DNA of 64,000 nucleotides from Zanthoxylum bungeanum (GCA_019454045.1 SKCR01033660.1:124001-188000), one strand, 5' to 3'; positions 1 to 11,440 are shown, counted from the stretch's first letter. Translations and numbers: made by a program. Notes: generated from the sequence alone by a model not told the origin.

Positions 1-1
1 T

Positions 2-782
2 CTTGAGCCCAACCACACGTCTGCCGAATACAGCTCGGAAATCCACGACAACAAGAGGAGAGACCCAAACCCCCTATCCACATTTGTGAGAAAGGAATTA
101 TTGAGTCCTTCCTTGAGGGCGGTGGCGTATCTACACTGGCCCCACAATTTTTTTTTAAATAATTTATATATATATATATATTATAGAAAATAGAAACAAT
201 TAAATAATACCTATAAATACATTATTTATTAATTTTTTAAGTAGTATTTTTAAACATAATATGTAGGTCCAATCCCAAATTAGTTAAAAAAATTCCAACA
301 CACTTTTTCATCAATCTTAATTCTTAAACATGTCTAAAATAAATGATAACTTTGAATTTGTTTGGATCATTATATTTAATTTGTATGTATATAGATAATT
401 GACTAATTTTCATTTTAAATCCACTCATTTATATATTTTTCCATTTGCAAAAGAATAGAGATTCCATTACATTTAAATAAATAAAAATAATAATCATGTT
501 TATACTTAGGTTTGGTTATTGAACTTCTAATTTATTGATATATTTGACGTGATTCTTTTACTAAACCACGTCGTGTATAGTTGTTATGTATAAAATATTC
601 GAATATCAATATAAATATAATTATTTTATATATTTTTTAGTTATATTTATTTTCCATAATTTTACCCCACTAACTTGATTTTCTGATTACGCCACTGCAT
701 GAGGGGATTTGTTGTTGGCTCCAACCACTCAGTAGGCCTCGGTCTTATTGACACATTTCTGTGTACCTTAGGAAGAGAATAA
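2..782 (+). pseudogene. Unidentified open frame split by a MITE
   Basis: An open frame runs from base 2 to the MITE at 120. If the MITE and one copy of its target duplication are ignored, the same frame continues from 706 and stops at TAA 780-782, about 64 codons in all. The base composition (many C- and G-ending codons) is unlike the AT-rich surroundings and looks coding. I recognise no family. It may be the 3' end of a gene lying to the left of the window, or a chance frame. The continuity across the insertion is seen directly; the coding status is inferred. Confidence 0.3.
120..697. mobile_element. hAT-type MITE, 578 bp
   Basis: The ends are inverted: left CGGTGGCGTA, right end reverse-complemented CAGTGGCGTAATCAG. 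This is the widespread plant hAT MITE end type (CAGTGGCG...). The flanks are an 8 bp target duplication with one mismatch, cttgaggg at 112-119 and catgaggg at 698-705. The interior is AT-rich and carries no coding sequence. Confidence 0.8.
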
Positions 783-1014
783 TGCAGATGCTATTATACT
801 TTAATTTGTTCATGATGCCTATTTATGCCGATAGTTATTCATATTTATAAATTTTAGATGAGGGTAAAAGTATAAAGTGATTGTGAGTGTCCCTCTTCTA
901 GAAATATACCATTTTTTGTAAACATAAGGTTCTCAATGACTTTGGGTTTGTTTTTTCTATTAAGACAATTGCATATGCTCGTCTATTGTTTATGCTTTAG
1001 GTCATCTTTTTAAG

Positions 1015-1749
1015 ATGGAGGATGGTCAGGTGAAATTGAGCGATGGAAAAGAAACTCAGGCATCTACAGAATTACCTTTACATTGGAGTGAATGGCAACT
1101 CCTCGATTCCATTCTCCCTACGGGTGGGTTTGCACATTCATTTGGTCTTGAGGCAGCAATTCAAGCTCGTGCAGTTTCATCTCTTGATGATCTCCGGACA
1201 TATGTGATTCATATCTTGGAGAATACTGGCAGCTTACTCCTTCCTTTTGTGTGCACTGCAACATTGAGTCCAGATTTAGAAACCTGGCATAAACTGGACA
1301 GAATGCTGGATGCTACTTTAACTAATGAAGTGAGTCGAAAGGCATCAACTGCACAAGGTTCAGCACTTATGAGACTGGCTGCCTCAGTGTTTACAGAAGC
1401 TCCATCTCTCAAGAAAATGAGGGAAACTTCTCTCAAAGCTGGAACTGTTGCTTTCCATCATGCTCCTGTTTTTGGGATTATTTGTGGACTTCTTGGATTG
1501 CATAGAGGAACTTCTCAGAGGGCTTATATGTTTATCACGCTTAGGGACGTTATTTCTGCTGCAACAAGGTTGAATTTAGTCGGACCGCTTGGGGCAGCCG
1601 TATTGCAGCATCAGATTGCTTTTGTTGCTGAAGCTATGTTGACAAAATGGATGGACCGCACAGTGGAGGAAGCTTGCCAGTCTTCTCCTCTACTTGACAC
1701 TGTACAGGGTTGCCATGGCTACTTGTTTTCTAGATTGTTCTGTTCCTGA
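1015..1749 (+). CDS. UREF: Urease accessory protein F
   Basis: A 244-residue UreF-family protein. Plant UreF acts with UreD and UreG as the chaperone that delivers nickel to apo-urease in the cytosol, and so is needed for urea recycling. The N-terminal family block LLDSILPTGGFAHSFGLEA is near residues 29-47. The C-terminus, DTVQGCHGYLFSRLFCS, is the plant ending, so the protein is complete; the length matches plant UreF (about 240). The ATG at 1015 is the first in frame. A polypyrimidine/AG acceptor-like site ends at 1000, so a 5'-UTR intron is plausible, as the coding region is in one exon. It is flanked by a MITE upstream and retroelement remnants downstream. No frameshift or lost block is seen. 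Confidence 0.95.
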   Translation: MEDGQVKLSDGKETQASTELPLHWSEWQLLDSILPTGGFAHSFGLEAAIQARAVSSLDDLRTYVIHILENTGSLLLPFVCTATLSPDLETWHKLDRMLDATLTNEVSRKASTAQGSALMRLAASVFTEAPSLKKMRETSLKAGTVAFHHAPVFGIICGLLGLHRGTSQRAYMFITLRDVISAATRLNLVGPLGAAVLQHQIAFVAEAMLTKWMDRTVEEACQSSPLLDTVQGCHGYLFSRLFCS

Positions 1750-2985
1750 AATCCTACGTGAAGGTATACTCGATACTTATTACTTACTAGTTACTATTTA
1801 CTTGTTACTGGGCATAACTCTGTCTCAACTAGTTGGGTCAGATAAAAGAATACTTTTTCCTTCGTTGTAATGCTCTATGCAAGAGTGTCTGCTCTATGTT
1901 TACCCATTGACGATTGTAAATAATTTTATATTTTTCATTTTTAAATACTGAAAACTGCTGCAAGTTGGAATGAATTTTTACATTGAAGGAAGTTTCTAAA
2001 ATACCGGTTGATACCATTTTGTAATTATGCATAGAAGTCGTGCTTCTAGTAATATATTATATAGTATTTGATTTTTTTGAATGAATTGCCGCATGACCTG
2101 CTTGTTAATTACAGTATTTTAGGGACAAACACTAAAGTTTTATCTTTTAACTTTAGTGGTTATGTTTGGTTGCTGCACATGTAAAAGATATGATGTAACG
2201 ACTCTTGGCAAGTATGAGGAAAAAGTTGAGATTTTATGCTTCTACCTCATTTTAGTTTGACATATTGTTTAGTTTAGTCCTCTAGAAAGAAAGACTGGTT
2301 GTTTATTTTGGCATAATGTTTGAACTCTGTCAGAGATTTGAATTAATATACGTAAACGTCTATTTATTTGTCTTTACATGAGCATAATGGCTTTAGCCTT
2401 TGGTTTGACTTTTGAGTCCTTGTATTGAAAAGTACTTTATATAGTACTAGTATGTAATAGCTTCCAACAGTAGCTAGGTTTTGATTTGAGATCACCTCTA
2501 GTCCTTGATTTTTCTCTCGGGGGAAGACCTGACTTTCTTTCTTTTGTTCTTCATTGCCTGGTAGCCAAAGCATAATATTCATTTTTTGCTTGATTATTAT
2601 TATTATTATTTTTAAAAATGAAAATAAAATCGTTCTAGCCTATTGCTTCTGGGTTTGTTTCGTATATTGCAGTTTCGATTTGAAACTTTCAAATTCATTA
2701 ATTGATATCTACAGTAAATATAGGTTCTTTCTTTTTGTTTGGACCATTAGGGTCGCTCTTTGGGTTGCAATTGCATTCTATTATTGTGGAGTTTGGAGTC
2801 GATTGTGAGGTTTATTAGAAAATCAGTTTCTGTCAGCTCAATTTTGCAAGTTAGGTAAGCCATCAGATGGTGGTTTGATGGGTTTTCTATTGTTATTATC
2901 TATTTTTAACTATCATCGTACTTGTTTTTTTGCTTGCTTTCATTTTATAGTATAATCATGACAATTTTACTTGTATTTTGATTTC
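1750..2985 (+). other. UREF 3' flank, no gene seen
   Basis: AT-rich sequence with no convincing coding frame. A donor-like GAAGGTATAC follows the UREF stop closely (about 1760), so part of it may be 3' UTR. No repeat with clear ends was found. Confidence 0.5.
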
Positions 2986-2989
2986 TTAA

Positions 2990-3590
2990 TTCAGATGATT
3001 CATTTGATATCTCTGTTTTAAGGGGAATAAGATTAATGGGGAGTATGATATCTACTATCTACTTGTAAATGCATGAGTTTGATCGTTGCTTTATCTGTTC
3101 TTTATAATTCTTGTGCTTTTCACGGTATGTTGTTGTTTGTGGATGTTTCAGGTAAGCAGATTTAATAGCTGAGGTGTCATTGATTTCAAGACTACTCGGT
3201 TAGGTATTAGATCGAGTCTTATTGTAATAAGTCATTGTCGTGATGGTCGACAGTTGGCTATTTTCTTTTTGGGTCTTTTACCGTATTTTTTGTATTAGGT
3301 AGTGTTTTGTCACGGAATGCCAAAGGGGGAGATTGTTAGTTCCATTTTTATTCGCAATGTCCGTAACAAAACAAGTTCAATTGAGTTGTAATGAGTCTTG
3401 AAGATATCAGAGCAATTGGACAAATATTTAGACAAAATATGATGGAGTTATCCGAGTGATGTTCACTCTTTTGAATATTCCAGAAGATTTAGAGGTCAAA
3501 TTGACATTAGGTCAGTTGCATTGGAGAGTAGACTCGAAGACGATTGCGTACACAATTCCGAACCGAATTCGAAATTAATCCAATTTCACC
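2990..3590 (+). mobile_element. 3' end of a Sirevirus-like copia element
   Basis: A purine tract, AAAGGGGGAGAT (3322-3333), directly precedes an LTR start TGTTAGTTCC at 3334. Upstream, 2990-3320 matches the reverse complement of about 63495-63760 in order (TTTTGTCACGGAATGCCAAAG, the TTCACGGTAT block, the TGCATGAG block). The LTR is followed for roughly 250 bases and then lost, so this is a truncated copy. No coding region remains. Confidence 0.65.
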
Positions 3591-4037
3591 ACCCCTAAGA
3601 TTGATAGTAACCTATTTATTTTTGTAATACCCGAATATTTTTCGGAACTATTCTGGAAGATTTCCGAATTGAAGTGTAGAATTTGGAACGGGATGTTATT
3701 CGAAAATAAGAGTTTATGTGTTAGAAAATATATCGGAATATTTTATTTGTCGCGTTGGAAAACCCGTCATTTCGAGATCTGGTTACGTGATTTTTGTATA
3801 TCGTTATAGGCGTAAAAGATTCTTGTTTCGGCTATAAAATTTTCAAACGAACTCCAATTAGGTTGATTCTTGAACCATCAGACTCGTTTTTCCGAAACGA
3901 ACAACTTTCATGTTAAACACTTTTCAAAATTTACATCAGAAGGCTTTCAAAAATACGAATTTTTGTGAAAGCCCCATGATAGGGACCACCCGATTTCAAT
4001 TTTCGGGGTGTCTAAACATAAATTTCCAGAATTCCTC

Positions 4038-4045
4038 TATAAATA
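4038..4045 (+). promoter_or_regulatory. TATA box of the solo LTR
   Basis: TATAAATA in CTCTATAAATATCC, just upstream of the GC-rich part of the LTR. This is the expected position for LTR transcription. Confidence 0.5.
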
Positions 4046-5137
4046 TCCTCAAGTTTCCATAATTGCAAAAAGAACAAAAGCTTCTCAAACACCTCCACCT
4101 GACCCCCTCTCCCCTAAAACAGTGTCCTGGTTCGTGAGGCTCGTCCGCCGACGACCACCGGCCGGCCGACGGCCCAGAGGGTGTGCCCAACCACCCTCCA
4201 TCTGAAGGTGGCCGGCGGCGGCCCCAGATCGCCGCCGACAGCGAGAAAGAGAGAGGGATAGGCGCACATGTTGGTTTCCCGATCCCGGCACGTCGCTTCA
4301 TTTCACGGCCCGAGTCACCCGCCAAATCGAAGCTCTCGAAGAGTACTACAAGTTGGCGGTGATGGATTTTCCGTTCCGTGCCCGGTTGCACGGACAACGA
4401 GGGAGGAAGATTCGGATGAGTAGTTACTCATGATGAACAGTAACTTCGATCGAAATTCCGTCGATTCCAGCGCGTTCGTGGGATCGTTTTGAGTCAGTGT
4501 ATGGCCTCGAAATCTCGATAAGACCTCCCAGTAAAAATCCGCAAATTTCAAGTTTATAGTTAAATGTTTGGATGTATCCAGTAGCTTCGTAGCGTAGAGT
4601 ATTGATATGAATCGAATTGTTTGAGTATTAATATATTGAATATGAGCATTCGGTAGAATTCGAGTGAAAACAGAAAGAGTTTGATCGATCCGATAGAATA
4701 TGTAAGTTTCGGTAAAATTGGGTTTTTGCGTATAAAGATGTGTTTTGGTTTTGATAATAGTTTTGATTTATTTATGATATTACGAACATGTTTGGATAAA
4801 TCCGGGAAGGTTCGGAGGATTCGGGACCCTTCCGTAGCGTTTACGGAAATTTTTTCGGAAGATTTTCCAAAAATGCGTAAACCGAGAATTTAGGTAAACT
4901 AGTGGCTTAGAATAGTTTGTGATGGTGTTTTAAGATTACTGAAAATGAAAGTATTGAAAACTCTGTAAGTTTGATTTGGTTGTTCCGGAAAGTTTCGGCA
5001 TTTTGTCGTACTTTAGTCGAGAACTTTGTAAGTCGTGTTTCTGATGGCATTTCACCATTTGTTTTAACAGATGTGACTAGGACCTGAAGTGCTCGCGAAG
5101 CCAAGTAAGTAACTCATGAATACTTGTAGGTTGATTT

Positions 5138-5139
5138 AT

Positions 5140-5172
<33 letters not shown>
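5138..5172. repeat. (TA)n microsatellite
   Basis: A simple TA run inside the solo LTR. Confidence 0.9.
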
Positions 5173-5173
<1 letters not shown>

Positions 5174-6797
5174 GAAGTGTTTAGGTTAAAGACGAAAATA
5201 GATAAGAGATGGTATTGAGAAAGAAGTGTGAGACTATATGTGGTTCAGTAATCGACCACCACATGTATGGATTTTGGTTATTGTTATGCTATAAAGTGAA
5301 GTAATTGACGAGCTCAATGTATATATGCATGTGTTTATGTACGTAAGTTTATGAATGTGTAATGGCATGTATATGTATACGTAAATGAAAAAGTATATGT
5401 ATAAGTATTGATACATGTATTTGTATTGGTATGTGATGATATGCCATGGATAATTATGTATGGTAGATCGAAAAAAGGAATAAGTCATGTTTTCTAAATT
5501 TGTATGTGTATGTGTAGATGTGTGTTATTGGAATAAGTTTATTAATGACTAATGCATATGATCTAGTGGTATAGAGGTTGGGTTGGTATAAGCTAAGTCT
5601 TTTCCGAGGGATGGAAGTTCGTCACTGATTGGATACGTATATGAATGGTGAATGTTGACTGATAAGTAAAGAATATGATTGATCGATAAATGAAGAGATG
5701 TGAGGACTGTGAGAGATATGAGATTTGATTTCGTAATAAGGTGTATATTCGTATGTTTGAAATATATGTATGTATATGAGTATTTGAATGATGTTTGGAT
5801 TGTTTGTCGTGTATGTGCTTGTGTATGAAAAGTCGTGTGATGAGTTTATGTTATATGGTGTGAGCGTTTGTGTGTATGTTCGATTAGATGATTCGCGGTG
5901 TAGTAGTCCAGCTGGTTCGGTCGGAATTCATCTCATACCTATTCTAAAATAGATAATGAGTCTCGTACGAGCATCGTATGTGTAAGCCAACCGTATGTAT
6001 GTGTTGTTGAATGATATGATCTTTGATGTATCGGTTGTTGTGTGCTTCATGGTTGGTTGCTTGATGTTCGTAAATGTTTCTGTGTGTATATGTATGATAG
6101 AACTCGTGTTATGTATGAATCGTGTATGCTTATGTGAAATGAATGGATGATTTGAAACCGATGAGAATATCAGAGGTTATAAAGCGTGTTTGCCAAGTTG
6201 TAATGGTATGTACGTATATGTATAAGAATTACGATATTGTATTTGCATGTATATAAGAGAAGTATGTTTCAAATTGAAAGAAGTGTGATTGTTTCATCGA
6301 TTTGATAATATCTCAAATATGTTTAATCTTAATAAAGTATAATAAGTCTGACTCCACGACTCCACGTCACATATAATGGAAATGGATTCGATGTAAAACG
6401 ACTTATTTGTGATGTTCGGGTCGATGCTTTGTGTGATTTGAATGTTTGGCTAATAGATTGACATATATGGGAATATGTAGATTTGAAAATTTGTCATAGT
6501 AAAGTATAAAAGATAATAAAAGTTGGTAAATCTGAACTTGTAACAATTTATTAATTCTGTTAATCTGTTGATATGTTTCACTTGTTTGTTTATAGTAGCA
6601 TCAATGGTTACTTACTGAGTTTTTAAAACTCACACCAAACCAGTTTGCTAGTTTTGCAGGTTGGCTTCCAGGTTGGTCAACCACGACAGCTTTGGAAGTC
6701 ATGCTCGAGACGCGGATCACCCAAGCGGCAGTCACCCTCACAAGTGTCCTGATAGAAGTTTGGTTATTGCTTTATTTGTCGTGCTGAGCACGCTTTT

Positions 6798-6799
<2 letters not shown>

Positions 6800-6838
<39 letters not shown>
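6800..6838. repeat. (TA)n microsatellite
   Basis: A second TA run in the same LTR. Confidence 0.9.
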
Positions 6839-6840
<2 letters not shown>

Positions 6841-7124
6841 TAAATGTTTTGATTGTGTATGATGTGGTGGGCACAGAGCCCTTGAGTGTTGATAGATGAT
6901 GTAGGTGGAGCCTTTAGGATATGATTTTGATGAGATTTGTGTGGACCTGAGGTCCTTTTATTTATTTGAAGTCTTCTTAGATTCCTTTGATGCTGGACTG
7001 TGATCCAGGTTGTCCAGTTTTAAGATATATCATGCCGAATTTTTGGTATTCAGAGGCTTATGGAGATGGGTCAATCATGTCTCCTACCGGTAGCATCATG
7101 CCTCTAGCGGGGTGTTACAATTTT

Positions 7125-7200
7125 TTTTGGAATCGTTGGAAATCCTGCCGCCAAATCACCTCTTCCTGAATCCTACACCACCAAATCACACCCTTTGAGG
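7125..7200 (-). mobile_element. SINE tail fragment
   Basis: A T-run followed by GGAATCGTTGGAAATCCTGC and CCAAATCAC resembles the inverted 3' part of the SINE at 7930-8097 (TTTGGAAACTCCGCCGCCAA). It is truncated and has no B box. It abuts the target duplication of the solo LTR. Confidence 0.4.
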
Positions 7201-7597
7201 ACGACATCTATATTCTCTAATTCTAATTCTTTATTAAACATATGAAGCATCTAAGTTAATGGTATTGCAATCCTGTCAATAATTGTCTTGTTTTTGTTGT
7301 ATCAATATGATTTAAATATTAATAAATTATCTCAATGTCTATGATATATGTTCACCTTAAATAATTCATGTAGTGTATATGATTAATAATTGATGAGCAT
7401 GGTTTGCTTAAAATAAAAGGAGAAAATATGTATTTGATAAAAGAAGAACAAATATGTATCGAGATAATTCATTTATTTTTATTTATTTAGGGTAGTGTTT
7501 TGATAGCAAGTCATTTTTGTTGTCCTAATTGGGATTAAAAAAAATTGATTTTCAAATCATCCTAAATCTCTGGTCCCTAATTATCTTTGACACTATA
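7201..7597. other. Intergenic, nothing recognised
   Basis: AT-rich DNA with no open frame of note and no element ends recognised. Confidence 0.5.
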
Positions 7598-7605
7598 CTA
7601 TTGAC

Positions 7606-7839
7606 TATACATGGCAAAAAAGCCCGGGCCTGGTCCGGCCCGGGGTGAAAAAAGCTCGGGCCCGGCCCGGGCTTAAAATAAATAATTAAATATATTTTTT
7701 TATAAAATATATATTTATATAATAAATTTTTTATTTTTATAATAAAAAAGCAGGCTCGAGCTGGCCCGATGATATCCCGGGTCGGGCTTTTCCGGGCCCG
7801 GGCCTAGTTTTTTTTTGTCGGGCACCGTTGTCATCCCTA
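7606..7839. mobile_element. hAT-type MITE with GC-rich palindromes
   Basis: Flanked by an exact 8 bp duplication ctattgac (7598-7605 and 7840-7847). The ends are degenerate inverted repeats (TATACATGGCAA and, reversed, TAGGGATGACAA). Both subterminal parts carry runs of GCCCGGGCC and GGCCCGGG that can pair with each other; the middle is AT-rich. It is similar in style to the element at 34041-34315. Confidence 0.8.
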
Positions 7840-7929
7840 CTATTGACCTACTATAATTGTTTATTGAATTTTTTTAACAATATTTGTACTAAATACTAAG
7901 CCCCCTCTAAATTAAATTTCTAGGTACAT

Positions 7930-8097
7930 CATTATTATTATTATTTAAAATCTTTGGAAACTCCGCCGCCAAAGCACTCATTATGGGCTTAAACGGAGCA
8001 AGTAAAACCTCTGGTTATCTCAGGTCCTTACAAGAAACACACGTCATAGATTCGAACTCAGGACCTCAATGTGATATCTTGAGCTTCACACCACTAT
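7930..8097 (-). mobile_element. SINE, minus strand, 5'-truncated
   Basis: The B box GAGTTCGAATC lies on the - strand (8049-8059). The tail region, CTTGTAAGGACC... to a TTTGG end and an (ATT)n tail at 7930-7945, matches the SINEs at 47333 and 50835. The A-box part is degenerate and no target duplication was found. Confidence 0.6.
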
Positions 8098-8106
8098 TTA
8101 TAATAA

Positions 8107-8834
8107 CTAGCATATGGCCCGTATTTTATGCGAGTTAAGCATATCTTTAAATATAATTTCATATCATAAAAGAAACACAATGTTATTTTAGTTATTAATC
8201 TTATAAATTTTTCGAATCTCATAGAATTTATAATATAAATGAGACAATTTGATTTATTTACATTTAATATGTGTGTGTCGTAATTGTCATAATATTTTTT
8301 ATTCACATTACAGTTTCTATATTCTTTTTATCTCTCATTTAATATCATATTCATAATTATAAATAACTTTTAAAATGCTTGATTTTCTTTCGGATTAATT
8401 CCAATGAAATTTATTTAATTTAAGCCTAAATTTTCTTATCTAACTTCAAATCTTGATCAATCCATATCCACTTCACAATAATCAATAGTTAAAGTCTGCT
8501 GAAGCATAATAAATAATAAAAAATTCATAAAAATTATAAAAATATTTTAAAGTCCAGATTAACTATACAAGAACTAATGGTTAAAATCTGCATCCTGAAG
8601 AACGACAAATAATAAAAAAATCATGAAAAACTTATAGAAATAGTTGAAAGTAAAATAACAAATAACAATCAACAATATACCCGAAATAAACAAAAATTGT
8701 TAGTTTCTGTGAACGGCTCCTATTTAGTTTTCTTATTTTAATAAGAAATAATGTTTTATATTGTAATATGTCTCTTATTTTAATAATTTATTATTTTAAT
8801 TTTATAATTCAATAATAAAAAATCAATTATAGAT
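8107..8834 (-). mobile_element. AT-rich Helitron-like repeat, copy A part 1
   Basis: It begins at CTAG and runs parallel to 40353-40740 (copy B): ACTAG, GGCCCG, then a shared series of AT-rich blocks. Read on the - strand it ends in CTAG followed by T, as Helitron 3' ends do, but the subterminal hairpin is not preserved. The gag-only LTR element at 8835 interrupts it; it resumes at 22972. The two parts total about 2.07 kb, against about 1.92 kb for copy B without its own insertion. It has no coding sequence. Confidence 0.5.
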
Positions 8835-9452
8835 TGTTTGGGCCAAAATTGGCCCCAATGGTAAAAACGACATTACACCGCATAACCAACCACGAACCTG
8901 AGGCCCTTCAAACAGACTGGGCCCACAAACAAAATGTCACGCAAGGGACCGACCCAGACCGCCTCAAAGGCCCAAGCCCATCAACACAAAGGAAGCCAAC
9001 AGACACCAGCTACTGGAATCAAGAGGAATCAATACTCAATAAAGATCGCCATGAAGTCGATAAATTCGAGTTTAAGGACACGATCGACAGTTATCAGGAA
9101 TAACTCACATTGATGGCAACTCCAACGGGCAGATTAGAGAACCTATAAAGGAAAGAAACGAAACAACAGAATGGGAGTTGAGATCTTCAGACACGACCCA
9201 TCACACAGACATTGTTTGCATACCCCGCCCCCACGGCATTCAAACTGAAGTTAAAATATTCCTGAAACCTTGACTCTCCCAACTAGAGCTATATTCCTTC
9301 CTTGACACTGACTTGAGTGTCGGAGTGCCTACGGCTTCCACCACACCGGTGGGCAGTAAGCTCATCATTTACTCTACTCGTTTTGCAGGTTTGCTCGTGC
9401 CCTACTTTTTGATAATCTCGATTGTGGACCACTACCGAAATCAGCCTCCACA
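8835..9452 (+). repeat. 5' LTR of the outer element
   Basis: 618 bp from TGTTTGGGCC to CCTCCACA, near-identical to 22354-22971. Confidence 0.9.
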
Positions 9453-9455
9453 ATT

Positions 9456-9473
9456 TGGCGCCCACCGTGGGGC
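9456..9473 (+). other. Primer binding site, tRNA-Lys(CUU) type
   Basis: TGGCGCCCACCGTGGGGC starts three bases after the LTR. From memory of plant tRNA-Lys(CUU), whose 3' end reads GCCCCACGGTGGGCG plus CCA, it is a full complement. Confidence 0.8.
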
Positions 9474-9557
9474 TAACGAGCGAATTTCGCAGAAGTAGAA
9501 CACATCAACGAAACAATAAAATATGGCCTCAAGCAATGAACAAAACCAGATAATCTA

Positions 9558-10270
9558 ATGGCACAACTTGCCATGCTCCAGGAACGACTCCAAACCATTG
9601 AAGAAGAAAATTTAACGATGCGAAATACCAACGAAGGCCTACGGCAAAGGTTGGATCACCTATCATCCGACCCTCTGCACGACCCTCAAGGCCAAACCAG
9701 CAATGAGGGTAACCGAAGCAATCCAACAGTTCCGCCCATGTCGGATGGGCCTAATAGCAATCACCCTCCAACAACACAAGACCCAAATCCTCCTATTGAT
9801 CCGACCCATCTACTGGCAAGTTCCATCATGAGGGAAATGGTTGAATTCAAAGAAGCAATTATGTCGAGACTACCGGGTGTAAAGCTCCCAATCAGAAAAA
9901 ATAGGGCCGGAGCAATTTCAGATACCTCATTCGTGGAATCGATTGTGGCAGTTGAGTTGCCACGGAAATTCAGTTCACCTGAAATGAGGCAATATGACGG
10001 GACCACAGATCCGGACGACCACGTGATACATTACAAATTCAAGATGATGTCAACCGGCCTGTCTCGAGCCAGTGGGAGGCTGGAATATGCAAGTGCTTTG
10101 GGGAAACTCTGGTTGGACCTGCCCTAACGTGGTTCATTAATCTTCAACATAGATCAATCAAGTCTTACCAAGAACTGGCGGACAAGTTCGTGCAACACTT
10201 TGCAAGTTCGTGCAAGTTGGAAAAGACATCTACATGTCGGTTCATGTCGAGCCACGTTAGGGTTAAGATA
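9558..10270 (+). pseudogene. gag: gag remnant of the outer element
   Basis: A 189-codon frame from ATG 9558 to TAA about 10127. It opens with a coiled-coil-like stretch (residues 1-35, MAQLAMLQERLQTIEEE...), then a Pro/Asn-rich linker. A retrotransposon-gag block, LPRKFSSPEMRQYDGTTDP, is near residues 134-152. After about 10090 the frame is wrong: the family motif for the capsid core (TWFINLQ, then a KSYQELADKFVQHF-type helix) is readable only in another frame up to about 10240, so one frameshift is present. The zinc knuckle and all of pol are absent. It is a dead copy. Confidence 0.8.
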
Positions 10271-11440
10271 GTATTTAAGGATTTCAAGAACAACTCGATA
10301 GGGGACATCCCCCCGATGAAACAAGGATTATGTTTTTCAATCGACAAATCGAGAGAAGTTATTCCTAAACACCATCAAGTTCAGTCGACCGGGGACATTC
10401 CCCTGATGAAATAAGAATTATGTTTTTCACTCGACAAATCGAGAGAAGTTATTCCTGAACACCATCAAGTTCAGTCGATCGGGGACATTCCCCTGATGAA
10501 ATAAGAATTATGTTTTCATTCGACAAATCAAGAGAAGTTATTCCTGAACAAAAAACCATCAAGTTCAGTCGATCGGGGACATTCCCCTAATGAAATAAGA
10601 ATTATGTTTTTCACTCGACAAATCGAGAGAAGTTATTCCTGAACACCATCAAGTTCAGTCGACTGGGGACGTCCCCCTGATGAAATAAGAATTATGGTTT
10701 TGACTCGACAAATCGAATGAAACCACTCCTGAACAACCATCAGGTTCAGTCGACCAGAAACATCCCCTGATGAGATTATGATTATGAAAGTCATTCGACA
10801 TACTCGACATGTCGAATGAAATGTTTCCTGAACCATCAGGTTCAGTCGACCAGGAACAACCCATGATGAGTTTATGATTATGAAAGTCATTTGACATACT
10901 CGACATGTTGAATGAAATGTTTCCTGAACCATCAGGTTCAGTCGACCAGGAACAACCCCTGATGAGTTCATGATTATGAAAGGCATTCGACATACTCGAC
11001 ATGTCGAATGAAATGTTTCCCGAACCGCCAAGTTCAGTCGACCAGGAACAACCCCTGATGAGTTTATGATTATGAAAGTCATTCGACATACTCGACATGT
11101 CGAATGAAATGTTTCATGAACCGTCAAGTTCAGTCGACCAGGAACATCCCCTGATGAGATTATGATTATGAAAGTCATTCGACATACTCGACAAGTCGAA
11201 TGAAATGATTCCTGGACCATCAAGTTCAGTCGACCAGGAACATCTCCTGATGAGATTATGATTATGAAAGTCATACTCGACATGTCGAATGAAATGTTTC
11301 CTGAAACATCAAGTTCAGTCGACCAAGAACATCCCCTGATGAGATTATGAAAGTCATTCGACATGTCGAATGAAAAAGAATCCTAAACCACAATCCGGTT
11401 CAGTCGACCGGGGACTTCCCCTGATGAGATAATGGTTATG
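10270..11440 (+). repeat. 90/96 bp hairpin-rich tandem repeat
   Basis: There are two related blocks. About 10270-10730 has 90 bp spacing (TTCCT anchors at 10362, 10452, 10541, 10636). About 10730-11390 has 96 bp spacing (anchors 10825, 10921, 11017, 11113, 11209, then 89 bp to 11298). Most units carry two inverted repeats: CTGAACC-atca-GGTTCAG, and CGACAT/ATGTCG in TCGACATGTCGA. Because 96 is a multiple of three, a long - strand frame stays open through the array; that is a by-product, not a gene. Confidence 0.9.

Larger units (their letters stand above)
3623..7119 (+). mobile_element. 3.5 kb solo LTR
   Basis: The sequence starts TGTAATACCC and ends GGGGTGTTACA, with an exact 5 bp target duplication atttt at 3618-3622 and 7120-7124. 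No second copy, PBS or coding domain lies inside, so it is a solo LTR. TGTAA(C/T)ACCC...GGTGT(T/G)ACA ends are typical of long plant LTRs. The shorter solo LTR at 56388-57854 has matching ends and a similar inner plan. A TATA box near 4038 precedes a locally GC-rich stretch (4080-4400) that is probably the start of R. Confidence 0.8.

Noticed and set aside
3996..4551. Overlapping frames on both strands in a GC-rich patch
   Set aside because: The patch lies just after a TATA box inside a solo LTR. GC richness opens all frames; no protein family was recognised.
5234..5488. Tyr/Ile-rich - strand frame
   Set aside because: Low-complexity TATG/TGTA repeats inside the solo LTR.
10633..11364. A 243-codon - strand frame encoding a repetitive protein
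   Set aside because: It is produced by a tandem repeat whose unit is a multiple of three. It has no start context, no relatives that I know, and lies in a retroelement non-coding array.
10270..11440. CRISPR-like look of regularly spaced palindromic repeats
   Set aside because: The whole unit is repeated, with no unique spacers, and the setting is a plant LTR element.
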